DNA from: Symbiodinium microadriaticum
Taxonomy: Eukaryota > Sar > Dinophyceae > Suessiales > Symbiodiniaceae
Direction of reading: 5' to 3'
DNA: 64,000 bases
Assembly (NCBI GenBank): GCA_001939145.1
Contig: LSRX01001379.1
Location: 37,944 to 101,943 of the forward strand
Shown: piece by piece, positions 22,919-32,828 of the stretch
Layout: each line of letters begins with the position of its first letter
How positions within the stretch are numbered: the first letter of the stretch is position 1
Translations under genes and position numbers: made by a program
The notes under the pieces: model-generated
What the model was told of the DNA's origin: nothing
The model's input: the letters and a program-made list of their open reading frames with translations, nothing else
Database searches by the model: none

Positions 22919-23996
22919 GCGAGAAATCGAGCGACGCCAGGCCACTCGTCAGTGTGCCCGTCCTTTGAGAGGGCAAGCTTCGAGCATGGATGCAGTTGAC
23001 ACATGCCAGACCGACATGTCACCGATTGCACAGAATCTTATGAAACGATTTGATCAAGCTGATGCTGTTGATTTGTCGAGTCCTGTGGCTTCTGAAAGCA
23101 GAAGCACCACGACCTCCCCCACGCCGGAAGCCGTGAATGGGCATGTTGGCGATGTGAGTGTCTGTGATGGCAACCAGCAGGCTCCAGCTGAGCATGCTGG
23201 CACCAAGCCCGACCTCGAGGCACCCAACGACTTCGAGGCACCCAAGGACTTCGAGGCACCCAACGACCTCCAGGCACCCAAGGACTTCGAGGCACCCAAC
23301 CCTGCAGATGACATGTTCTTCGATGAAGCTGAGATCAAAAGGATGGATCAGGTGGCACTTAAAGGCGATCTGGCAACCGAGAGGCTTGCAAGGGCCCTTG
23401 ACAAGAAGGAGGATCCTTCAGAGGCGGCTGGGGATGATGACGGGGCTACAGGCCTTGCTGCAAAAGGCAAGCCAAAGGCTCCTAAGGCTGCAGGCAAGGC
23501 CAAGGCGAGAGCAAAGCCATCGGCATCCAAACCGGGGGCAAAGGCTACGGCGAAGTGTTCGGCTAAGTGCAAGGCCAAAAGCAGGTCGAAATCGAAGGCT
23601 AAAGCCAAAGCGAAAGCCTCTCAGGACCCAAAGTCCCCACCAGGTGGGGCCTCGGTTCCTGAGGCGATGGCTGCAGAGGCCCCGGTTGACTCGGAGACCG
23701 AGGCTGCGATTCACCGTGAGCTTTCAGCTCAGCTTGAGGGCACGCCTGATAAAGGTGTGTGTGCCCTGGAAGATGGGCCCGCTCAGGAGCCCAAGGCGGC
23801 CAAGCCGGGGAAAAGGCCCCGCTCGGATGTGGCTGGGCCCGGAAAGGCCAAACAGCGAGGAGGAGATGGACCGAACAAGACCTTTGCCGGCAGGGTCTGC
23901 CCCACGACGGACTGCTGGGCCAAGAAAAGGTTCGAGAACATCCGTGATGCTTTTGTGCTGTTCTGCAAGCCCAAGCTGAAGACACCCTCTAGCCAT
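22919..23996 (+). CDS. Exon 4 of lysine/alanine-rich hypothetical protein gene
   Basis: After a 76-bp GC-AG intron the frame runs 1078 bp. It reads REIERRQATRQCARP, then a six-residue repeat of the type FEAPND/FEAPKD (about 23208-23302), then EIKRMDQVALKGDLATERLA, then a long Lys/Ala/Pro-rich segment (about 23460-23625) resembling linker-histone tails but without a globular H1 domain. The end is a folded-looking motif, TFAGRVCP followed by WAKKRFENIRDAFVLFCK, which I believe recurs in dinoflagellate predicted proteins. The donor CAT|GCAGCT at 23996/23997 gives a GC-AG intron in phase 0. Function unknown; nuclear location is an inference from composition. Confidence 0.65.
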
Positions 23997-24087
23997 GCAG
24001 CTGCCGGGCTGCATAATATTTGCTGTCTGCTTGAGTGTGCATGCTTGTGGGGTGAAGTGGCCTCCTGTGTATTTCTCCCGGTCCCAG

Positions 24088-24180
24088 GATGCATTCTGGA
24101 AGCATTGCTTCGAGGTTGTCGGCCCGGGCAAGAAGGTGGATGGCATGTCCCTGCCAAAGATTTGCAAAGAACGAGCTGAG
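24088..24180 (+). CDS. Exon 5 of lysine/alanine-rich hypothetical protein gene
   Basis: After the acceptor CGGTCCCAG at 24087 the frame reads DAFWKHCFEVVGPGKKVDG, then MSLPKICKERAE. It completes the FAGR...F motif begun at the end of exon 4. The 91-bp intron has GC-AG ends. The 3' edge is uncertain: possible donors are CGA|GCTGAG or a GT near 24200. The open frame continues to 24432, but composition changes after about 24185. Confidence 0.55.
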
Positions 24181-24689
24181 TCCTTCCTTTGCCTGGAGTG
24201 TGTTCAAAGTGCCTCTCCTGACATTTGCTGTTCTTGTCTGTACCTAATTGGAATATATGCATGTCATGCCAATCCTGTGTTCCACGGGCTTCGGCTTCTT
24301 CTAGTGTCATTCACTGAGGTTCCATCATTCAGACCTGAGCATCACCTGCTCATCGAGACATCGGGTGACTCTCTGGAAGTCCGGGGTTCTCTGTGGGAGA
24401 TGAGGAGAAGGGTTTTTAGTTATATAGGGTAGGGGTAAACCAACATAATTCGGAAAAAACTCTCCTCTTCTGTGCCCACGAAGAAATCTCACGTAGAGGT
24501 GTGTTGCTACGAACCCAGCCCGATATAGGCTGGGATGGGGTCTGAGTCGCATGCTCATTGTGCAGTGCTCGAAGGATCAGACAAAAAAACTGTTGGGGCA
24601 ATTCGAACTGCATATCGCTGTGTGCAGTTGTTACAGTCAGAGCTTCGCTTGCACAAGCACACAGCTTTGTTGCTGTCCGCATACCGCAG
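24181..24689. other. Probable intron or spacer
   Basis: No convincing coding sequence. A weak telomere-like piece (TATAGGGTAGGGG) lies at 24422-24436. Confidence 0.4.
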
Positions 24690-24795
24690 GTACCGATGCC
24701 GCCTCCTGGCCTCGCCCGGCAGCTCCTGCATGGATTTCGAGACGATGTTGCAGATCGCGAGCCTGCCGGTGCCGCCCAGCCCACGCCAGGGTTCC
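24690..24795 (+). CDS. Possible short exon, unknown protein
   Basis: Following ATACCGCAG the frame reads VPMPPPGLARQLLHGFRDD, then VADREPAGAAQPTPGFLL, up to a GTTCAGG donor-like site. Composition fits the upstream gene, but no motif is recognised. Confidence 0.25.
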
Positions 24796-26185
24796 TCTTG
24801 GTTCAGGGTCACTATTTCTAGATAAAGATATATCTGTGAAGCCTGGGCTTGGCATCAAGATTATAAGGACTGATCCTGTAGGAGGGTCCAAGACAAACAC
24901 CCGAACACCCTAAGTAAGCCCTCTGTAGACCCCGATTACAACCCAGTAAACATAACCTTCCAAATCCAAGAAGAAACCATCAACCCCGCACCCCGAGCTC
25001 CCAATGCCCTTTCTGTCTTTTATGCAGTACATGGAAGCCTTCGATTGATTATGTCGAATTCTTCTACCCAAAACCTATGCAGTACCAAGTCAAGCCATGG
25101 CCCATCGGTGTAATGGGGTCATAAAGGTTCACCTATACCCTATGAACCCTAAACCCGTATAGCCCTAGGAACCCTCGCATCATACGGTTGCCGAAGCCTT
25201 TGAAACCTGGTTAGAGAGTCTGTGTCCACCTCCTTTAGAGCATTACAGGGTTTGGGGTTAGCATGGCTGCTCTGATGTGGGTTGATACATTAATTGCTGG
25301 GCTCTGGGGTTCATTTACACTGCTTGAGAATTGGATAAGAAGAGCTACCGATTGAGTCAGTAGGGGTATCGATGTTCTGGGTGATATAGATAACTGGGCT
25401 CAGTTACTCCAAGAAGAAGCCTAGTTAACCTCTCTTCATTCAATGTGATGATGCATCAGCTTTTCTTGCCCTCAAATGACACCGGCCTGTTGCTGTATAA
25501 ACCCTGCTTCGTGGCATCAACACTAGACAATCTGCAGTCTGTTCTCAATTGGTCCAATTGGTAGATGTAACCCAGAACACCACACACCTACAGGATTAGC
25601 ATACACATACCCCGACCTCTCGAACATGCTGCCTGCCACCACGTACTTCGGCACTGCGACTCTGGGGCAGCAGGAGCTTCGGCATCAGCAGGCCGGATCC
25701 GCTTTACCTTTATGGCAGGGTTTGGGGGGGACTTACATGTTTTTATATAGGCTTTATAAGAGGTTCAGGGCCTTGAGGGGTTGAGGAATTTCAAGGAGGG
25801 CCGGGCAGTCCGATATTCAACCAGGACATGTTTTCGAGCTGCTGCTGCCGCCACGGTTTAGGGCTCTTTAAGGTTTTACAGGGGTTTATTGGGTTCAAGG
25901 GCTAGTAGGGTTGATTAGGGTTTCTATATAGGGTTATATGACTTCATATAGGTTTGTATATAGGGTTTAGGGTTCTAAGCTCCACAAATCTCTAAAAAAT
26001 CCCTAAACAGTGCGACCTGGGAAGCCCGCATCGCCAGGTGTGTCTCAGTTCCAGCTCGCGAACTGCTGCTTCCGCCGCTCGAAAGCTGGGGTCTTTAGGA
26101 TTCGAGGGTTTTTTTCAGGGTTAGGGATTTAGGGTGTATAGGGCTTGCAAGGGTTTATAATAGGGTTTAGGTTATACAAGGTATG

Positions 26186-26218
<33 letters not shown>

Positions 26219-26325
26219 ATATATGGGCTTGTTTTGAATAGGGTTATATAATATATGGGTGTATAGGCTTTTCGAGTTTCGGGTTGTATAGAGCTATATA
26301 TCTATCTATATATCTATATATCTAT

Positions 26326-26356
<31 letters not shown>

Positions 26357-26398
26357 CACATAGGACTTACTTACTCTACCCCTATATAAAACCTAAGC
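24796..26398. other. Intronic or intergenic sequence with degenerate telomere-like pieces
   Basis: No gene is recognised. Imperfect TTTAGGG, TATAGGG and TTATAGG units occur at 25855-25980 and 26095-26170. TA/TG dinucleotide tracts lie at 26183-26225 and 26290-26360. Confidence 0.5.
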
Positions 26399-26576
26399 CC
26401 CCAAACCCGGATTCCTCAACTCACAACCCACAACAAGCAACAACAAAGTTTCCCGCTTAGCCGGTGAAGACCGGAGTGGCCCAAAAGCCCCAAACCCGGA
26501 GTCCTCAACTCACAACCCACGAAAAAGCAACGAAGTTTCCCGCTTAGCCGCTGAAGACCCGAGTGGCCCAAAAGCA
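26399..26576. repeat. Tandem duplication, about 90-bp unit, two copies
   Basis: CCCAAACCCGGA, TCCTCAACTCACAACCCAC, AAGTTTCCCGCTTAGCCG and GAGTGGCCCAAAAG recur in the same order at 26399-26488 and 26489-26576 with few changes. Confidence 0.9.
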
Positions 26577-26616
26577 GTGGTTCGGACCCAATGTAAATCT
26601 ATATAGGTCTCGGGCC

Positions 26617-26633
26617 CGACTACTACTACTACA

Positions 26634-26668
<35 letters not shown>

Positions 26669-26767
26669 TACTACTACTACTACTACTACTACTCCTACTC
26701 ACCCCTACTCCTACTCCTACTCCTACTACTCCTACTCCTACTCCTACTCCTACTCCTACTCCTACTT

Positions 26768-26829
<62 letters not shown>

Positions 26830-26866
26830 ACGGCGACTTGTCGCCCTAGTACCACTACTACTACTC

Positions 26867-26905
<39 letters not shown>
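26617..26905. repeat. CTA/CTC/CTG trinucleotide microsatellite
   Basis: About 290 bp of mostly CTA triplets with blocks of CTC and CTG. The long poly-Leu, poly-Thr and poly-Ser frames are by-products. Confidence 0.95.
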
Positions 26906-27033
26906 CTCGTCCCACTGCATACCCCTCAGGAACCCTAAGCCCACTACGACTACATACCCAAACCCTATAAAGAACCCTAAGCCCTTCGTAGCACCCTTGC
27001 TGCCGAGGTTTGATCGTCTTCGTTGTCTTCCAG

Positions 27034-27315
27034 ATGCCAGTGCAGATCCAGAAGCGAAGGCCTCCTGTGCCGGTGTTCAAGGAACGCCGGCGAAAGTTTC
27101 GCAAAGGACACTTCTCGACACGGGATCTTGCTAAGATGATGGATGCAAGGCTGATAAGTTTGGGACGAGTGCTTCGCTGTTGTCGGGAACTCTGTCAGTC
27201 GAAATCACCACCTGCAGCATGTCTACTATCGCGAATTGAGAGGTTGCTCACGAAACACGAACGATTGCAGATGGGTGCTGAAGACAGCCGTGAGTATACT
27301 GGGTCTGGATCTGAA
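27034..27315 (+). CDS. Possible exon region, unknown protein
   Basis: The acceptor TGTCTTCCAG ends at 27033. One frame gives ASADPEAKASCAGVQGTPAK, consistent in style with the Lys/Ala-rich gene. Another gives VPVFKERRRKFRKGHFSTRD. The frame cannot be chosen from the sequence alone. A second possible acceptor (CGATTGCAG) occurs near 27270. Confidence 0.3.
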
Positions 27316-27530
27316 TGAATGGCGAACCGATGCTGGAATGTTTTTTTACAGGTGCCTGGCGACTCTAGCTGCTAGCTTTCTGGAGCTGAGATGTTTGCAG
27401 AGGGCTTCGATGGTGATGATGGAGCAAAACGAGCCGTGTTCTGGGGCCCCTCATTAATATGCCTAGTCGCAAACCCAGACCCCGAACCACAAGACCCCAA
27501 GTATAGCACACTACGAGCCCTTAAGTCATC

Positions 27531-27602
27531 ATCATAATCATCACCACCATCATCATCCTCATCAACAACACCATCGTCATCATCATCATCATCATCAGCA
27601 TC

Positions 27603-27633
<31 letters not shown>

Positions 27634-27657
27634 CATTCATCATCATCATCATCATAC
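27531..27657. repeat. CAT trinucleotide microsatellite
   Basis: Near-perfect ATC/CAT triplets with occasional CAC and CAG. It gives spurious poly-Asp or poly-Met frames on the minus strand. Confidence 0.95.
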
Positions 27658-27849
27658 ATGTTGTCGTCGGCTTCAAAACAACACCCGCATTTGCCCTGCA
27701 ATCCCTACAAAGCCAGGCAGAAGCTCGCAACCGAAAGCTTCTAGAATCCTCGAAAGCCATTTACAAGCTCCGAAACCTGTGCCCCAAGGCTCCTAGTTAG
27801 CCAGGTAAAGGCTTCCCCCAGCAGCCGCCCAAAACCTCCGAGCTTTAGG

Positions 27850-28143
27850 TTTTCAGGGCTTCTCTTTGAGTGGGGATGGGTCTTGTTGTTTGGGGTTTAT
27901 AAGTTGGGAAGGTCGGGTTTTGGGGCTCTGGGGCTTTAGGCTTTCGAACTTTTCTTTGAGTGGGGATGGGTCTTCGTGTTTGGGTACTAGTCAATTAGTC
28001 CAAGTTCCGAAGGTCGGGTTTTGGGACTCTGGGGCTTTAGGCTTTCGAGGGCTTCTCTTTGAGTGGGCATGGGTCCTCGTGTTTGGTTTATAAGTTGGTT
28101 TTGGGGCTCTGGGGCTTTAGGCTTCGAGGGCTTCTCTTTGAGT
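27850..28143. repeat. Tandem repeat, about 100-bp unit, three copies
   Basis: GGCTTCTCTTTGAGTGGG, ATGGGTCTTCGTGTTTGG, AAGGTCGGGTTTTGGG and CTCTGGGGCTTTAGGC recur in order three times, with a partial fourth start at 28128. Units differ by small indels. Confidence 0.85.
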
Positions 28144-28230
28144 CGTGAAACCCTATAAATCCTATAAACCTTATGAACCCTATAAACCCTGTATATCCTA
28201 TATAAACCCTAAACCCTATAAACCCCAAGA
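28144..28230 (-). repeat. Telomere-like variant array, CCCTATAAA unit
   Basis: Repeats such as AACCCTATAAATCC, AACCCTATAAACC and TATAAACCCTAAACC. This is the 9-bp variant (TTTATAGGG on the minus strand) that is much purer at 61860 and 63460. Confidence 0.8.
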
Positions 28231-28482
28231 CAACTTGTCCAGACATCATGTGAAACTCCTCATCCGCATGATTGCCTGTGTGCATGTCTGGACACAGATC
28301 TATCGGTTCACCCTGCTACTCTGCTGCTGCAGATGCCCAAAGACTAGATGAGCTCGTGCCTGCTGCCAGAAGCTTCTTGAAGACGTGTTCGCACAAACTG
28401 CAAGTGGCCAGGGGTGTTTGTAGATGGTTGAACTGAGGGATCAACAGTTCGGCAAGGGTGGTTTGTGAGTAGCAAGCCAACC
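28231..28482. other. No gene seen
   Basis: Sequence between the telomere-like variant and the next microsatellite, with no convincing frame. Confidence 0.4.
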
Positions 28483-28572
28483 TTAGTAGTAGTAGTAGTA
28501 GTAGTAGTAGCAGCAGCAGCAGCAGCAGCAGCAGGAGTAGTAGTAGCAGTAGAAGTAGCAGTAGTAGTATCT
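28483..28572. repeat. AGT/AGC microsatellite
   Basis: Perfect blocks of AGT, then AGC, then mixed triplets. Confidence 0.95.
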
Positions 28573-28857
28573 GCTATCAGTATAGTTGTATAGTCTTATA
28601 GTTGTATGACACGATTAGTGGCGGCAGTCCTATCGTATTATCCCGCTGTCGTTTCGTCTTCTTCGTCGTCGTAGTTGTAGCCTTGGCTAGTCCATCTAAG
28701 GGCTCCGAAACAGGTCTGGGGTGGAGTGGTCACGTGTGTTTTACCGGTTGCTTGGGCAGCCTTGGGATAGGTTCCGGGACCTTGGCACGCCGGGTGCCAG
28801 GCAGAATTTCCCTGAAAACCACAAAATCAGCACCCAAATCGGACAAATCAGGGCCAC

Positions 28858-28921
28858 GGTGCCAGGCGGAATTACCCGGCCGCCAGGCGTAATTACCCGG
28901 CCGCCAGGCGGAATTACCCGG
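28858..28921. repeat. 21-bp minisatellite, three units
   Basis: The unit CCGCCAGGCGGAATTACCCGG is tandemly repeated, the middle copy having GTAATT in place of GGAATT. A related half-unit (GTGCCAGGCAGAATTTCCC) occurs at about 28793. Confidence 0.85.
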
Positions 28922-28986
28922 AATCAGTAAAACCAGCACCAAAACCAGCACCAAAAACCGCAGCACGGACACTGGAAAAAGAGAGT

Positions 28987-29055
28987 GGCAGCAGCAGCAG
29001 CAGCAGCACCAGCAGCAGCACCAGCAGGAGCAGCAGCAGGAGCAGCAGCAGGAGC

Positions 29056-29090
<35 letters not shown>

Positions 29091-29295
29091 CAGTAGTAGT
29101 AGTAGTAGTAGTAGTAGTACTACTACTACTACTACTACTACTACAAGTACAAGTACAAGTACAAGTACAAGTACAAGTACAAGTACAAGTACTAGTACTA
29201 GTACTAGTACTAGTACTAGTACTAGTACTAGTACTAGTACTAGTACTAGTACTAGTAGTAGTAGTAGTAGTAGTAGTTGTTGTTGTAGTTGTAGA
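28987..29295. repeat. Compound microsatellite with long self-complementary tract
   Basis: Consecutive blocks are AGC, AGT, ACT, ACAAGT, ACTAGT and again AGT. The AGT and ACT blocks are reverse complements, and ACTAGT is itself a palindrome repeated about a dozen times, so the tract can fold on itself extensively. Confidence 0.95.
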
Positions 29296-29397
29296 GTAGC
29301 ACCAGTCGACAAAACAACCCTGGCCCAACAAACCTGCCTGTGCCGATCTGTTTCGGCTATGGAGGAATTTTGTTGAGGCTCCCTTTGCCCCGGCTAG

Positions 29398-29565
29398 TAT
29401 CATGTCGGGCTCTTCTACAGAGCATGGTTTGGCCAAAGCCCATCCTCTGGCTCTGGCTTCGGATCACGATCTACTTCAAATGAAGGCAGAGGTGTCTGCT
29501 GCTGTGTTGCACCGGGAAAGTTACCGACAGAACTATTGGGAGTTCGGGAAATTCCGGGGCGCGGG
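29398..29565 (+). CDS. Probable exon, hypothetical dinoflagellate protein
   Basis: After CCGGCTAG the frame contains ATG TCG GGC at 29402 and reads EHGLAKAHPLALASDHDLL, then MKAEVSAAVLHRESYRQNYW and EFGKFRGAG, before a TAG at 29567. The SAAVLHRESYRQNYWEF segment looks like a conserved motif I associate with predicted dinoflagellate proteins of unknown function. It may be a later exon of the gene starting at 21765. A GC donor near 29560 is plausible. Confidence 0.5.
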
Positions 29566-29839
29566 TTAGCTAGAAGCTTTAATTTACATTAGAGCCTAAT
29601 AGTGTCATTGCCAATACTAACTACTTCGCAGAATTATTCTCATACTATAAAAAGATCATTGATAAGACTCATAGTAATGCTTCTAGCACTACATCACAGT
29701 ACTATTGCTACTGCCAGTAACCTGGTCTCACTACAACCAGCGACAGCCAGAAACCTACATTGCACAGGAAAACAATTGACAGCACCTTACAACCTCGAGC
29801 CACCCCCCATGTATTCCTGAAGCGGCCCTATCTGCTGAG
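29566..29839. other. Probable intron
   Basis: AT-richer sequence between two coding segments. Edges are not defined. Confidence 0.4.
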
Positions 29840-29920
29840 GAGATCAAGCTGGAGGAAGCCGAGCTTGAGACCATGTCAGATGATGCCCTGTATCAGCTGT
29901 TCGCCACTGTGAAGGTGAAG
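29840..29920 (+). CDS. Probable exon, hypothetical dinoflagellate protein
   Basis: After CTGCTGAG the frame reads EIKLEEAELETMSDDALYQL, then FATVKVKAM, a strongly helical acidic/hydrophobic pattern. An AAG|GTGAAG donor is available near 29913. A TTTAGGG-like array starts about 20 bp further on (29938). Confidence 0.5.
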
Positions 29921-29937
29921 GCGATGCTAACTATATA

Positions 29938-29995
29938 GGGTTTAGGGTTTAGTTTAGGGTTTTAGGGTTAGTTCAGGGTTTAGGGTAATTATAGA
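29938..29995 (+). repeat. Telomere-like array, TTTAGGG sense
   Basis: Imperfect units between two coding segments of the plus-strand gene, so probably intronic. Confidence 0.85.
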
Positions 29996-30100
29996 GTCTC
30001 GAGTCAGATTGCTTGCTATTTCCAAGACCAAAGACTGTTGGGACTGAAGGCCTCCTCCTAGCTGTCCTAAGCTTCATGTCAAGCATGTATGCACGTGCAG

Positions 30101-30310
30101 GTGGAGCTCGAGGAACGAGACGAATGTGCTGTTCCTGTGAAGATGGAATGCGAAGATGATGATGGTGCCTGGTCACAGGATGCCCAGCCACCGCCAGCGG
30201 CTTATGTGAGCCCGTGCCCCGAAGACTCGTTCCCCGAAACCCAGCCTGAATCCGATGGGCCTCCTCCGGAAGGCCAGGAAATCCAGCTGCTCTGTTTTGC
30301 CTGCAAGAGT
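30101..30310 (+). CDS. Probable exon, acidic/proline-rich hypothetical protein
   Basis: The acceptor GCACGTGCAG is followed by VELEERDECAVPVKMECEDD, then QDAQPPPAAYVSPCPEDSF, PETQPESDGPPPEGQE and LLCFACKS. It is acidic and proline-rich. The 3' edge is unclear; a GT occurs at about 30308 (AAGA|GTGCTG). The following 30375-30480 sequence is CCCTATAAA-like repeat. Confidence 0.5.
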
Positions 30311-30361
30311 GCTGCACATCATGCTGCTTCCCTTTTCTATATCCTATCCTATATATTACGA

Positions 30362-30485
30362 CAACCCTTTTCTGAAACCTATGAACCCTATAAGCCCTAT
30401 AAACCCTAGATAGGAACAACATTTTGTAAACCCTCTAAACCCTATAAACCTTATAACCCTAAACCCTATATAAGCCTTAACCCTG
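30362..30485 (-). repeat. Telomere-like variant array, CCCTATAAA/CCCTAAA
   Basis: Mixed 7-bp and 9-bp units between two coding segments. Confidence 0.8.
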
Positions 30486-30507
30486 AACTCTGTACCCCTG
30501 ATCGAAG

Positions 30508-31016
30508 GTCAGCCTGCTAGCCCTTCAGCTGTGGGGTCCAGTGACCATGGCTTGGCTTCGACACAGGTTGATGCTCTAGATTCACAGGCGACCCAGGCAG
30601 GTATTGCCGAGTGTGAGAAGGTTTCCCAGCGAGAATCTTCGAACGACTTGGCTTGCCAAGCCGAGGCTCCGCAAGCACCGGCTTCCACCGATAAGGCCCC
30701 CGAAGCTACAACACCCGGAGGGTTTTCAGAAGCCCCTATGATCTCAGGTGATGCCTTTGATGGATCGAAATCTAAGCTTCCCGAAGCCACAGCAACACAA
30801 GGTGCCGAGCAGCCGAAAGGTTCGATGCCAGAGGCCGACAGGGCCTCCTCGAAGCCGCCAGAGAGTGCCCCCCCGTGTACTGATCAGGCCCGACCTTCTC
30901 CGCCCCCGAAAGGACAGCCTGTGCAGTTTTCTCCGACGTTTCCTTCCACCACGAACACGGCCCCGCACGAGCAGTCCAAGGATAAGATGTCGGGATTCGG
31001 TGAAACGGAAAATTGA
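30508..31016 (+). CDS. Probable last exon, Ser/Pro/Glu-rich hypothetical protein
   Basis: The frame opens after GATCGAAG with GQPASPSAVGSSDHGLAS and runs to a TGA at 31014-31016. Composition is low-complexity, rich in Ala, Pro, Ser and Glu (ECEKVSQRESSNDLACQAEA, DKAPEATTPGGFSEAP), probably disordered. A donor-like G|GTGAAACGG at about 30999 would give a different end. It resembles in style the disordered parts of exons 3-4 and may belong to the same gene. Confidence 0.5.
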
Positions 31017-31111
31017 GCCCCAAGTGACTCTGCAAGTAAACATACATAAACCCAACCCTCCTAAAGGCACCAACCAGGAAAAAGTTTAAAGAGCAAAAAA
31101 ACGACATGTAA

Positions 31112-31240
31112 GTTTAAGGGTTTAGAGTTTAGGGTTTAGGGGTTGAAGGGCTTCGGGTTTAGGGATTGGAAGGGCTTAGGGTTTAGGATTGAAGGGTTTA
31201 GGGTTTGGGGTTTAGGGCTTAAGGTTTAGGGTCAAACGGG
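31112..31240 (+). repeat. Telomere-like array, TTTAGGG sense, degenerate
   Basis: TTTAGGG, TTTGGGG, TTGAAGGG and CTTAGGG units. This marks the start of the repeat-dense half of the window. Confidence 0.85.
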
Positions 31241-32026
31241 AGTTAGGGGACTGGATCCTTCAAACGTTTTTCACATGCAAGAACTATTTTGGAGGATTCT
31301 GGCATGCCCCTGGCCCGAAACCCTGCATCATTCGCAGGATCTAAACCCTACACCCTAGATAACCCTAAGCCCTAAACCTTAGACCTTAAACCCAAACTTC
31401 AAGATTACATGCAGGATCTCGAAGGTTCATCCTCTTATGGCATTAAGGACTTTAGTTCATAGGCCAGGCTCTTCGGCTTTAAAGCTTCTCCAAGACACTA
31501 AACCCTAAACATCCGACATGCTAAACCGTGAAACAGTTCTGACGGCTGCGGATTAGCCGCGCTCAAAACCTTTAGGTTTGCCGTCAGGGTTTGGGGGGTT
31601 GGAACTCTAGGGTTTCAGGACGTAGGGTTTCGGGTGGGTCTTGGGAATTCAGATGCATAGCAAACGTAGCAGAGATCTGGTGCGCGACAGCAGAGCGTCT
31701 GCAGATTCATTTTTGGAGTGCGAGCTCCCTCTTCGGTTCTAGGCAGCTGCAGGTTACTATAACGGTATATCAATGGATTTCGAGACAACGATAGGGCTTT
31801 GGGGGACAGGTGGAAGCATGACTGATCATCCCCACCTCGATATTGCTTACACTCAACCCTACTGAGTATATAAGTGGGGTTGCAAGTGCCTGAGAATCGG
31901 GTTCAAGAGTAAATAAAACTTGAACTGCCTTACTTATGTGCTACTTGCTAAGTCCCGTGATCCTTTGCGGAATGCATTGACAAGCTTTAGGCGTGTTTTT
32001 TTCCAGCCTGTCCTTGCTGCACTCAC
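31241..32026. other. Spacer with short C-rich telomere-like pieces, no gene seen
   Basis: CCCTAAA-like pieces lie at 31340-31395 and 31498-31512, and TTTAGGG-like ones at 31590-31640. No coding segment is convincing. Confidence 0.45.
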
Positions 32027-32059
32027 CTTGTTTGTCAGCGCATCCATGTCCTCCTGCCG
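32027..32059 (-). CDS. 33-bp microexon with consensus splice sites
   Basis: On the minus strand TGTGTTGTCAG is followed by eleven codons, RQEDMDALTNK, and then the near-perfect donor AAG|GTGAGTGC. It is in phase on both sides. The residues fit a coiled-coil protein such as that suggested by the islands at 32.7-36.2 kb. Confidence 0.5.
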
Positions 32060-32099
32060 CTGACAACACAGAATTCGACCCGGCCCTTAAAGAGCCCAA

Positions 32100-32350
32100 G
32101 ACCCCGAGCCCTGCCCTAAACCGTAAACCCTGAACCTTAAATCCTGCCATAAACCCTAAACCCTAAACACGGAACCTTATATCCTCCTAAGTCCTAAACC
32201 CTGAACCTTAAACCTTAAGCAAACCCTGAATACCAAACTGTAAAGCCTGAACCTTAATTCCTAAACAGGTCTAGGGTTTCTGGGTTTTGGGTTTAGGGGT
32301 TTGGGGTTTAGGGGTTTAGGGGTTTAAGGGCTTAGGGGTTTAGGGTTTAG
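32100..32350. repeat. Telomere-like arrays switching orientation
   Basis: CCCTAAA-type units run to about 32262, then TTTAGGG/TTTAGGGG units follow from 32268. The switch makes an inverted repeat around 32265. Confidence 0.85.
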
Positions 32351-32705
32351 GCCTAAAGAAATCCTGAAACAACAAAACGTAATGTGGGGTTGGGTTTTGG
32401 AAGATCTCCGAGCAGTAGAAAATACCATGTCGGCACATAGACAGCTCAGAGGGTTTCGGGTGTAGTGTTGAGTTTAGGGTTTCATGTGCTAGCAGAACTC
32501 ATCAAAACAACTGAACCATGTCTGATGCTTTGGGACTCAGGGTAATTCTACCTTCCGGAGATTTGTGGTTTGTCGTGTAAAGGTCCCCGCAGCTCCCAAG
32601 GGAACCCCTAACAGTCCCTGAACCGTTTAGGGTTTATAGCTTAACAGGTTGAGTCTTCACGCTTTCGTTGAAGGTTGAAACCCTACAAGCTCTACACGGC
32701 CACAC

Positions 32706-32773
32706 CGAAGTGCTTCGGCGGCCGCCCCCAGCTCCTCCGCAGCCTGAACCTCCCCCTGCGCGGCCTCCCTCTC
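32706..32773 (-). CDS. Probable coiled-coil exon
   Basis: On the minus strand ACATGTCAG precedes EREAAQGEVQAAEELGAAAE, then ALR, and a donor CG|GTGTGG. The pattern is a heptad-like helix of Glu/Ala/Leu. The island is 68 bp. It is probably part of the minus-strand gene whose other islands lie at 33246, 33642, 33818, 34416 and 36104. Confidence 0.5.
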
Positions 32774-32828
32774 CTGACATGTAGCAGAGTTTTGGCAGCA
32801 GCGGCCCAAAGCCTCAACCCTGACCCAA

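Noticed and set aside
23460..23625. Lys/Ala-rich stretch as a histone H1 gene
   Set aside because: No globular winged-helix domain is present; composition alone is not enough.
28914..29436. Poly-Leu/Val and poly-Thr/Ser frames
   Set aside because: Pure microsatellite translations.
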